From NCBI GenBank assembly GCA_045533195.1, contig JAZSHI010000040.1, positions 1 to 10,920 of the forward strand: 10,920 bases of DNA. Reading direction: 5' to 3'. The DNA comes from SIG607 sp045533195 (lineage in GTDB: Bacteria > Bacillota > Clostridia > Oscillospirales > Acutalibacteraceae). A program made the translations under genes and the position numbers. Under the pieces are notes generated by a model. That model saw only the letters and a list, made by a program, of their open reading frames with translations. It ran no database searches and was not told the origin of the DNA. Below are positions 5,770 through 10,920 of this stretch, piece after piece. Every line of letters starts with the position of its first letter. Position 1 is the stretch's first letter.

Positions 5770-5914
5770 TCATCCTTTAGGTATTTCAAAAGCAGAAAAT
5801 ATCGGCGAGAAATATGTTTATGAAAATAATGAGTTTGCCGAAACTCAAACTATTGAAAATTATTGTAAGATGATACAAAAATACACCGAAAAGGCTGTTA
5901 GTGTATCCCAATAA
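5762..5914 (+). pseudogene. 3' remnant of a glycyl-radical-enzyme activase (radical SAM)
   Basis: Fifty codons run from the ATG at 5762 to the TAA at 5912, with an in-frame TAA just upstream at 5759-5761. MPYHPLGISKAENIGEKYVY resembles the C-terminal end of PflA/YjjW-type activases, where a L-M/L-P-Y/F-H-P/R-L/F-G-x-S/G-K block follows the radical SAM barrel. The CxxxCxxC cluster and nearly all of the barrel (about 200 or more residues) are missing. AraC regulators often sit beside such enzyme-activase pairs, so this and the truncated AraC gene probably come from one lost locus. The family call rests on one short motif from memory. It is not a functional gene. Confidence 0.55.
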
Positions 5915-5916
5915 AT

Positions 5917-5960
5917 AAAGCGTTGCAGAAAAATTACATCTGCAATGCTTTATGTTTTTA
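5917..5960 (+). terminator. Rho-independent terminator after the activase remnant
   Basis: Arms at 5917-5929 and 5939-5951 pair over 13 positions with one G-U, around a 9-base loop, and a T-rich tail follows. It is the original 3' end of the lost gene, which supports the view that a real gene ended at 5914. Confidence 0.75.
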
Positions 5961-6006
5961 TGACATTTATTTCCTTATAGAAAATTATGTTTAATTCATT
6001 CTATTA

Positions 6007-6035
6007 TTGACAAAATAATTTACATAAAATATAAT
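6007..6035 (+). promoter_or_regulatory. Consensus sigma-A promoter of the SPFH gene
   Basis: TTGACA at 6007-6012 and TATAAT at 6030-6035, spaced by 17 bases, are a perfect match to consensus. AAGGAGG at 6051-6057 gives a strong ribosome site 7 bases before the ATG at 6065. This suggests constitutive, strong expression. Confidence 0.9.
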
Positions 6036-6064
6036 TAAATTATAAAATATAAGGAGGTTTTTAT

Positions 6065-7009
6065 ATGCCGTATTTAATTGGATTTTTTGTATTGGTTGTT
6101 CTTATATTTATCTTTTGCTTAAAGATTGTGCCTCAGGCACACGAATTCGTAATTGAACTTTTAGGTAAATACAGAACCACTTGGTCAGCCGGTATTCACT
6201 TTAAGATTCCTTTCATTGAAAGAATTGCAAAACGTGTTACACTAAAGGAACAGGTGCTTGATTCTCCTCCTCAGCCGGTTATTACCAAGGATAACGTAAC
6301 AATGCAGATTGATACCGTTATTTATTACGCTATTTATGATGCAAAGCTTTATGCTTACGGTGCTGTTAATCCTATTTCTGCACTTGCTAATCTTGCTGCA
6401 ACCACCCTTCGTAACTTAGTTGGTGAGCTTGAACTTGACGGTACCCTTACTTCCCGTGATACTATCAATGCCAAAATGACCGAAATTCTTGATGAAGCTA
6501 CTGATAAATGGGGAATTAAGGTTCACAGAGTTGAACTTAAGAATATTATTCCTCCCGCTGAAATTCAAAATGCTATGGAAAAGCAGATGAAGGCGGAACG
6601 CGACAGACGTGAAACACTATTACAGGCAGAAGGTCACAAGGCTGCCGCTGTTACCAGAGCAGAGGGTGAAAAACAGGCAATGATACTGGCTGCCGAAGGT
6701 GAAAGAGATGCCCGTATTGCCAGAGCTGAAGGTGAAGCCAAGGCTATTTATCTTGCTAAAAAGGCGGAGGCTGACGGTCTTGCCGCTTTAATGGAAGCGG
6801 GAGTTGACGGCGCTGTTTTGGAACTTAAAAAGTATGAAGCCTTAGTAGCTATGAGCAATGGCAGAGCTTCTAAAATTATCGTTCCTACCGATGCGGTTAA
6901 TATGACTAAATCTAACGTTATTTTTTCCGAAACCACAGGAATAGGTGACACAACACCCGAAGCAGAAGAACCCCCAAAAGAAAAAAAGAAAGACCCTTGT
7001 TGTGATTAA
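6065..7009 (+). CDS. SPFH/Band 7 family protein (stomatin/prohibitin-like)
   Basis: This 314-residue protein belongs to the stomatin-like SPFH group, membrane-bound oligomers that scaffold membrane microdomains and often assist membrane proteases. Residues 2-19 form a single N-terminal membrane helix. The Band 7 domain covers about 22-190 (QPVITKDNVTMQIDTVIYY in the core, IIPPAEIQNAMEKQMKAERD at its end). Residues 170-245 are an Ala/Glu/Arg-rich coiled coil in which AEG recurs every 11 residues (188, 199, 210, 221), as is typical of the family. The tail from 290 is acidic then lysine-rich and ends PCCD. Many bacterial homologues sit next to an NfeD-type membrane protein, but none is here: the gene has its own promoter and terminator. 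Length and domains are normal. The substrate or partner cannot be told from sequence. Confidence 0.93.
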   Translation: MPYLIGFFVLVVLIFIFCLKIVPQAHEFVIELLGKYRTTWSAGIHFKIPFIERIAKRVTLKEQVLDSPPQPVITKDNVTMQIDTVIYYAIYDAKLYAYGAVNPISALANLAATTLRNLVGELELDGTLTSRDTINAKMTEILDEATDKWGIKVHRVELKNIIPPAEIQNAMEKQMKAERDRRETLLQAEGHKAAAVTRAEGEKQAMILAAEGERDARIARAEGEAKAIYLAKKAEADGLAALMEAGVDGAVLELKKYEALVAMSNGRASKIIVPTDAVNMTKSNVIFSETTGIGDTTPEAEEPPKEKKKDPCCD

Positions 7010-7042
7010 CAAAAGACTCCGTATGGAGTCTTTTGTTTTTTA
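7008..7042 (+). terminator. Rho-independent terminator of the SPFH gene
   Basis: A perfect 13-bp stem (7008-7020 with 7025-7037) and a GTAT loop overlap the stop codon and are followed by a T run. Confidence 0.93.
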
Positions 7043-7053
7043 GGAAATAGGTT

Positions 7054-7110
7054 GTAGGGGCAATTCACGAATTGCCCGAAATGAGCGGTTGATTCGTGAA
7101 TCAACCCTAC
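7054..7110. repeat. 57-bp double-hairpin intergenic element with GTAGGG ends
   Basis: The ends GTAGGG (7054-7059) and CCCTAC (7105-7110) are inverted repeats. Inside are two perfect 9-bp hairpins with 2-base loops: GGGCAATTC/GAATTGCCC (7058-7077) and GGTTGATTC/GAATCAACC (7087-7106), joined by 9 bases. Elements with GTAGGGG...CCCTAC ends are frequent between genes in gut Clostridia. It looks like a small non-autonomous repeat; it codes for nothing. Confidence 0.6.
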
Positions 7111-7129
7111 TTCCGCCTCACCACCCTAT

Positions 7130-7175
7130 GCCTCCCTCGTCAGATGGAGCAAAGGTTTGCGCTATCAATTAACTC
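7130..7175. repeat. Dispersed intergenic repeat, copy A
   Basis: This stretch, from GCCTCCCTCGTCAGATGGAG to ATCAATTAACTC, is nearly identical to the reverse complement of 10817-10861, with only a few differences over about 45 bases. Sharing between two unrelated gaps shows it is a repeat family. Confidence 0.85.
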
Positions 7176-7182
7176 ACCAATT

Positions 7183-7260
7183 AAACAATGTAAACAATGT
7201 TTTTAAACTTTTTTATAAATAATAAAAAAATAAAATATTTTTATTATTTTTAAATCTTTT
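7183..7260. repeat. Tandem 9-mer followed by a very AT-rich tract
   Basis: AAACAATGT occurs twice in tandem at 7183-7200. Bases 7201-7260 are almost pure A and T. It leads into the iteron-like cluster and resembles an easily melted DNA segment. No gene is visible. Confidence 0.5.
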
Positions 7261-7269
7261 ATAGATTTG

Positions 7270-7355
7270 TTGTAGAGATTGTAGAGATTTTGTTGAAACC
7301 CCTTTGTTTATGCGGGTTTCGGATATCTACAACCATATCTACAACGTATCTACAA
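7270..7355. repeat. Iteron-like cluster around a GAAACCC hairpin
   Basis: TTGTAGAGA occurs twice in perfect tandem (7270-7287). After a 7-bp hairpin GAAACCC/GGGTTTC (7295-7301, 7314-7320), the inverse motif TATCTACAA occurs three times (7324, 7336, 7347; steps of 12 and 11 bp). The two forms are reverse complements apart from one base. Five 9-bp sites near helical spacing beside an AT-rich tract suggest a protein-binding array: an operator or the replication origin of a lost element. Confidence 0.6.
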
Positions 7356-7468
7356 TAGTGGCTTTTTCTTAATCCATCCTCTTGCATTTCCATAAATTTC
7401 AATATAATAGGGAATGGCTGAGCTATACTTTATCACTCGCCCCTAATCCCTATTCCCTAATCTTTAAT

Positions 7469-7500
7469 GAATATTCTTTAAAGCTCACTAATATATATTA
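7469..7500 (+). promoter_or_regulatory. Possible sigma-E-type promoter of sipL
   Basis: GAATATT (7469-7475) fits the sigma-E -35 consensus, and after about 14 bases an AATATATATT stretch (7490-7499) partly fits the CATACA-T -10 element. The implied start lies about 28 bases before the ATG. In Clostridioides difficile sipL is a sigma-E gene, which fits. The -10 match is poor, so this is tentative. Between 7356 and 7468 I see only a short AGGGAAT/ATTCCCT inverted repeat. Confidence 0.35.
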
Positions 7501-7534
7501 CTGAGCATAAGTTCTGAAAAGAGAGGTATTCATT

Positions 7535-9064
7535 ATGGATTTAAAGATTATAAGACAACCTTTGACGGTTAATGATGCTGTGTTTAGCAGCAGCGGTGAA
7601 ATTCCTATTGACGAGGATTTTCAATTACCTGATTATTTTGCCGAAATAAACAAAATGTTAAAGTGCAAATGCGAAGGACGTATAACCTCAAAGGCTGTAA
7701 GTGGTATGAGTATGGTTATCGACGGTCACGTATGCATTAACTTACTCTATTGTGACAAAGACGGTGAACTGTTTAGTTATGAGCATATATTTCCCTTTAG
7801 CAAGACTTTTGACGTGTCACAGGATTTAACGGGCGCGATAATTGAAGCAACCCTTAAAAACGAATATTTGAACTGCAGAGTGGTTACCGAAAGAAAGGTT
7901 TCGGTACACGGTGCGCTCACAGCTCAGGTGAAAGCGGTGCTTATGAAAAAATATGAAGTAATCGCCGATATAGATGAGGATAAAATTCAAATTAACCGAA
8001 AAGAAATTCCGGCACTTAATTCTGTTGGCAATGCTGAAAAAAATATGCTTTTAGAAGAGGAGCTTACATTATCCTCAGGGCAGCCTTCTATAGTTAATGT
8101 TTTAAGATACAGCGCTTTTCCGACGGTAACAGAGGTTAAAGCTTTGAAAAACAAGGCTTCGGTGAAGGGAAATCTTGCTGTTACGGTACTGTATAGAAGC
8201 GAAAAGCAATGTGCGGTGTATAAAAGTGTGGTACCCTTTAGTCAAATACTTGAAATAAACGGTCTGTTTGATGAGTGTGTCACTTCGGCAAAGGTTCAGC
8301 TTTGTTATCTTGAGGTAAAACCCATAGTAAGTAACAATGAACAAAGAGCTATGCAGTTAAGCGCTAAACTGAACGTATCGGTCAAAAGCTTTTGCGATGA
8401 AAAAATTCCCATAATCAGCGACCTTTATTCCACCGAGTATGAAGTAGCTGTAACCAAAAACGATATGAATATTGAAAGGGTTCTCGGGCATATCGGGGAT
8501 AATTATATGTTTAAATCGACGCTTGATTTCGGGGAAGCTCAGATTAATAATATAATTGATTCCTGGTGTGATACCGAAATTGTCAGCTGCGCCTTTAATG
8601 ATGGTTCGTTAACTATAAAAGCTATAGTCAACATTTGTATTTTAGCAATGGATAGTGACGGTAAGGTATCATTTTTTGAAAAGAAGCAGGAGTTTACTTA
8701 TAAAAAACCGCTTGACTATTCATTAGACGGAAGTCTTAAATGTGATGCAGTTTTTGAACCTATTAGCGTATCCTTTACACTACTTTCTGAAAACAGTATT
8801 GAATATAGGATAGAATACAGAGTAAATGCTTCAATGTGTGAAGAAAAAATATATCCTATGATTTGCGAAATCGGATATGACCAAAAGAATAAAATAGCAA
8901 AACGTCAGGACTGTTCTATGATGATTTATTTTGCCAAAGAGGGCGAAAAAATTTGGGATATAGCAAAAATGTATAGCTCAGACCTTAATGAAGTAAGACA
9001 GATTAATGGTATAACCGGAGAAGCGCTTGATACCGATAAGCAAATTTTAATACCTATAATTTAA
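7535..9064 (+). CDS. sipL: SipL-like spore morphogenesis protein (DUF3794/SPOCS repeats + LysM)
   Basis: This 509-residue protein has the SipL layout: N-terminal MDLKIIRQPLTVNDAVF, repeated SPOCS (DUF3794) beta domains at roughly 30-120, 190-280 and 335-430, and a C-terminal LysM domain (about 462-508, FAKEGEKIWDIAKMY to QILIPII). In Clostridioides difficile SipL binds the coat ATPase SpoIVA through its LysM domain and anchors the coat to the forespore in the mother cell. Each SPOCS unit carries the A-x-x-K-G/S-x-L-x-V-x-V/I-L-Y type strand pattern, clearest near 208-220. GAGAGG sits 8 bases before the ATG. There is no signal peptide, as expected for a mother-cell cytosolic protein. The gene stands alone. 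With the spoIVB remnant it shows that the lineage forms, or formed, spores. It looks intact. Confidence 0.88.
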   Translation: MDLKIIRQPLTVNDAVFSSSGEIPIDEDFQLPDYFAEINKMLKCKCEGRITSKAVSGMSMVIDGHVCINLLYCDKDGELFSYEHIFPFSKTFDVSQDLTGAIIEATLKNEYLNCRVVTERKVSVHGALTAQVKAVLMKKYEVIADIDEDKIQINRKEIPALNSVGNAEKNMLLEEELTLSSGQPSIVNVLRYSAFPTVTEVKALKNKASVKGNLAVTVLYRSEKQCAVYKSVVPFSQILEINGLFDECVTSAKVQLCYLEVKPIVSNNEQRAMQLSAKLNVSVKSFCDEKIPIISDLYSTEYEVAVTKNDMNIERVLGHIGDNYMFKSTLDFGEAQINNIIDSWCDTEIVSCAFNDGSLTIKAIVNICILAMDSDGKVSFFEKKQEFTYKKPLDYSLDGSLKCDAVFEPISVSFTLLSENSIEYRIEYRVNASMCEEKIYPMICEIGYDQKNKIAKRQDCSMMIYFAKEGEKIWDIAKMYSSDLNEVRQINGITGEALDTDKQILIPII

Positions 9065-9069
9065 CTGAA

Positions 9070-9101
9070 AATACGGCATACTAAAATTGGTATGCCGTAT
9101 T
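9070..9101 (+). terminator. Terminator hairpin after sipL
   Basis: A perfect 12-bp stem (9070-9081 with 9090-9101) lies 5 bases after the stop. The following T tract is weak (TATTGTGTCTT), so termination may be partial. Confidence 0.7.
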
Positions 9102-9109
9102 ATTGTGTC

Positions 9110-9137
9110 TTGACAGCAAATTGAAATTATGTATAAT
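9110..9137 (+). promoter_or_regulatory. Consensus sigma-A promoter of the DUF2156-GNAT operon
   Basis: TTGACA at 9110-9115 and TATAAT at 9132-9137 have 16 bases between them. Transcription should start near 9144, which rules out translation starts upstream of that point. Confidence 0.85.
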
Positions 9138-9158
9138 TGTTTGTGTGATTTTAAAAAA

Positions 9159-9164
9159 GGTGGG
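9159..9164 (+). promoter_or_regulatory. Ribosome binding site deciding the TTG start at 9172
   Basis: GGTGGG, preceded by As and followed by AAG, ends 7 bases before the TTG at 9172. An upstream in-frame TTG at 9103 lies before the promoter -10 element, so it cannot be the start. Confidence 0.65.
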
Positions 9165-9171
9165 AAGAAAA

Positions 9172-10053
9172 TTGGAATTTAAATCGGTAACAGAAAAGGA
9201 TTTACCATTAATCAGAAGCGTTTTACGTGAATTCAATGAGTATTCCTGTGAATTTTCGGCAATCAATCTTCTTGTTTGGCAGGAGTATTTTGGTTTCGGC
9301 TATTGTATTGAAGACGGTATGCTTTTCAGCAAAAACTGTGTGGGGGGAAGAACCTCATTCGGTATTCCTTTTTCAAAAGATATGCCCACTGCCATAGCTA
9401 AACTAAAGGAATACTGCAAAACCAATAACCTTAAATTAGCGCTTTTCGGCGGAAAAGGGGAGCGTTTTGACCTACTGACAAGTCAAATGTCTAATGCTTT
9501 CACCTTTACGCCAATTAGGGATACATTTGAATATATTTATAATTCTTCCGATTTAATAGAGCTTTCGGGGAAAAAATATCATTCTAAAAGAAATCATATA
9601 TCCACCTTTAAAAAGAAGTATAATTGGAGCTACGAAAAGCTTAGCAAGGATAACAGCGAAGATGTTCTAAAGCTGCTGTATCACTGGTACAACTGTTATA
9701 CCGAAAAGAGCGCCGATTCAATGGAAATAGAAAAAGAGGGCATCACTAAGCTTATTAACGATTATAATTTAGAGGGTGTAAAAGGCGGAGTTTTAAGGGT
9801 AGATGGAAATATTATCGCCTTTACTCTCGGATGTGAAATTTCAAATACTGTGTTTGATGTTAATTTTGAAAAAGCTTTAGTTGAATTTGACGGCGCTTAT
9901 GCTATGATAAATAATCAATTTGCAGCTAATGAACTGTCAGGGTACACCTATATTAACCGTGAGGAAGATATGGGAATTGAAGGGCTTAGAAAAGCAAAGC
10001 TTTCATACAAACCTGCCATTTTACTTGAAAAGTATATTATGGAGGAAATTTGA
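9172..10053 (+). CDS. DUF2156 domain protein (phosphatidylglycerol lysyltransferase C-domain-like)
   Basis: With the TTG start this protein has 293 residues, beginning (M)EFKSVTEKDLPLIRSVL. Its length and motifs suit the stand-alone DUF2156 family, which shares the double GNAT-like fold of the MprF/LPG synthase C-terminal domain. Visible hallmarks are the N-terminal FxxxxxxDLPLIRS block, the SAINLLVWQEYF segment, the KKYHSKRNHISTFKKKYNW block and the C-terminal EDMGIEGLRKAKLSYKPAILL block. There are no membrane helices, so it is not a full MprF. Relatives may use aminoacyl-tRNA or acyl-CoA, but the acceptor is unknown. The next gene overlaps its stop, so the two are translationally coupled. 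Such pairs of DUF2156 and GNAT genes recur in Clostridia, as I recall, which suggests a joint modification role. Confidence 0.82.
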   Translation: MEFKSVTEKDLPLIRSVLREFNEYSCEFSAINLLVWQEYFGFGYCIEDGMLFSKNCVGGRTSFGIPFSKDMPTAIAKLKEYCKTNNLKLALFGGKGERFDLLTSQMSNAFTFTPIRDTFEYIYNSSDLIELSGKKYHSKRNHISTFKKKYNWSYEKLSKDNSEDVLKLLYHWYNCYTEKSADSMEIEKEGITKLINDYNLEGVKGGVLRVDGNIIAFTLGCEISNTVFDVNFEKALVEFDGAYAMINNQFAANELSGYTYINREEDMGIEGLRKAKLSYKPAILLEKYIMEEI

Positions 10054-10778
10054 TGATAAGCATACGTGAACAATGCAAAAAGCTTTACATTGAGGCTTTT
10101 AAGGATGATTTAGAATTTACCGAACTTCTTTTCGATGCTCTTTTTGACTCGTCTTGCCGCTACCTTTTGGAAGGGGAAAGGGTTGTATCTATGCTTTTTG
10201 CCGTAGATGTAGCCTTAAACGGCAGTAAGGGTAAGTACGTATATGCGGTTGCTACTGATGAAAAAATGCGTGGCAAAGGCTATATGCGAATTTTATTTGA
10301 TAAAATTACGGATGAATTCAGCTTTGACTACGATTTTTTATGCCTTAGACCTATGAATGATACCTTGTTTTTGTTTTATGAAAAGCTTGGTTTTGAAAGA
10401 AAATTCAAAAAAAGCAAAATAATAAAAAATATGTCGAAAAATAACCCTGAACTCGTTTTGGTGGAGGATATAAACAGTATCAAAAAAATAAGAAAAACTC
10501 TTCTTAAAGAAAATTATGTAGAATATAGCGATGATTTTTATAAACTTATTTTTTCATACTGTAATGCCTACTGCGATGATATAGATTCTCCTACAGTGTT
10601 TGCTGTGAGTGAGAAAATTTCGCAAAAGGTTAAGGAAGTGCTTGGAAATCATAATAATTTGCCCGAAAATTTCAGTAGTAAAGAACTTTTGATTAATGGC
10701 GATGAATTTGACTTTGCAATGATAAAGCCGCTAAACAATAAGAAATTTGAAGGATATTTAGGCTACGCCCTCGATTAA
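10053..10778 (+). CDS. GNAT-family N-acetyltransferase
   Basis: This protein has 241 residues from the ATG at 10053, which shares its A with the TGA of the gene before it (TGATG overlap); GGAGGAA at 10041-10047 supplies the ribosome site. Motif A of the GNAT fold is clear: VYAVATDEKMRGKGYMRILF, with acetyl-CoA-binding R73-G74-K75-G76. Met78 stands where Gly or Ala is more usual. Motif B is represented by FYEKLGFERKFK, a typical LGF turn. The part after about residue 125 has no close motif I recognise and may be a second, degenerate GNAT-like half. The substrate (amine or protein N-terminus) is unknown. It is cytoplasmic with no signal or membrane segment. It shares promoter and probably function with the DUF2156 gene. 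Confidence 0.82.
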   Translation: MISIREQCKKLYIEAFKDDLEFTELLFDALFDSSCRYLLEGERVVSMLFAVDVALNGSKGKYVYAVATDEKMRGKGYMRILFDKITDEFSFDYDFLCLRPMNDTLFLFYEKLGFERKFKKSKIIKNMSKNNPELVLVEDINSIKKIRKTLLKENYVEYSDDFYKLIFSYCNAYCDDIDSPTVFAVSEKISQKVKEVLGNHNNLPENFSSKELLINGDEFDFAMIKPLNNKKFEGYLGYALD

Positions 10779-10816
10779 AAAGGGGCTGTAAAAAAACAGA
10801 GTTTCGTTTTATCAAT

Positions 10817-10920
10817 GAGTTAATTGATAGCCAAAACCTTGGCTCCATCTGACGAGGGAGCTGTCACCGTAAGGTGACTGAGGGAGAGAAAATCTTTATT
10901 TTTCTGCGTTTTTTCTCTCC
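10817..10920. repeat. Dispersed palindromic repeat, copy B (runs off the window)
   Basis: Bases 10817-10861 are the reverse complement of copy A at 7130-7175. The extension holds a perfect GTCACC-gtaa-GGTGAC hairpin (10863-10878) and 10-bp arms GGAGAGAAAA (10883-10892) and TTTTCTCTCC (10911-10920). CTCCCTCAGTC-hairpin-GACAGCTCCCTC palindromes are abundant between genes in gut Clostridia. The short gap after the GNAT stop (10779-10816) shows only a weak CTGT/ACAG pair and no good terminator, so the repeat may serve as one. Confidence 0.75.

Noticed and set aside
7270..7355. CRISPR-like array
   Set aside because: The units are only 9 bp, lie in both orientations and have spacers of 0-3 bp; there are no cas genes.
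9103..9171. Upstream TTG as start of the DUF2156 protein
   Set aside because: It precedes the -10 element of the only good promoter; GGTGGG supports the TTG at 9172.
9081..9266. Minus-strand open frame around the DUF2156 promoter
   Set aside because: It overlaps a terminator, a consensus promoter and the start of a well supported gene, and has no domain features.

Overview
The window looks like a chromosomal segment of a spore-forming clostridial Firmicute (Bacillota, class Clostridia), probably a gut species. The support is a sipL-like spore-coat gene, the 3' end of spoIVB, AT-rich intergenic DNA with consensus sigma-A promoters, strong AGGAGG-type ribosome sites, and palindromic intergenic repeats of the kind common in gut Clostridia. 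No rRNA, tRNA, CRISPR array or complete mobile element is visible.

Layout. 1-1432: the 3' part of a repeat protein (beta modules, a short collagen-like tract, BspA-type leucine-rich repeats), then an unrecognised 96-residue protein and a terminator. 1433-2430: a gene-poor stretch with several hairpins, a Shine-Dalgarno sequence buried in a hairpin with no gene after it, a REP-like hairpin, a foldback element, the last ~52 codons of spoIVB and a GC-rich palindromic repeat. 2397-3423: a complete HAD-IIA phosphatase with consensus promoter, leader hairpin and terminator. 3438-4998: tandem Pho-box-like repeats, then the N-terminal part of a Na/phosphate cotransporter joined out of frame to the C-terminal part of a PhoR-type histidine kinase. 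5080-5914: an AraC-family regulator (minus strand) and a probable glycyl-radical-enzyme activase (plus strand), both missing their 5' parts and meeting at a few bases. 6007-7042: a complete stomatin/SPFH protein with its own promoter and terminator. 7054-7360: two intergenic repeats, a very AT-rich stretch and an iteron-like cluster. 7469-9101: sipL with a possible sigma-E promoter. 9110-10778: a two-gene operon, DUF2156 protein plus GNAT acetyltransferase, with TTG and overlapping ATG starts. 10779-10920: a palindromic repeat sharing ~45 bp in inverted orientation with 7130-7175.

How the parts relate. The Pho boxes, transporter and PhoR kinase are the remains of one phosphate-responsive locus, now shortened. 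The activase and AraC remnants probably come from an AraC-controlled glycyl-radical enzyme locus. The main theme is repeated loss: three junctions (about 2023, 3970 and 5762) join broken ends of genes that are normally longer. This could be real deletion in a shrinking genome or an assembly artefact, and the sequence alone cannot decide. I see no clear new multi-gene system. The best leads for something undescribed are the transporter-kinase junction, the ownerless structured leader at 1651-1820 and the iteron-like cluster at 7270-7355.
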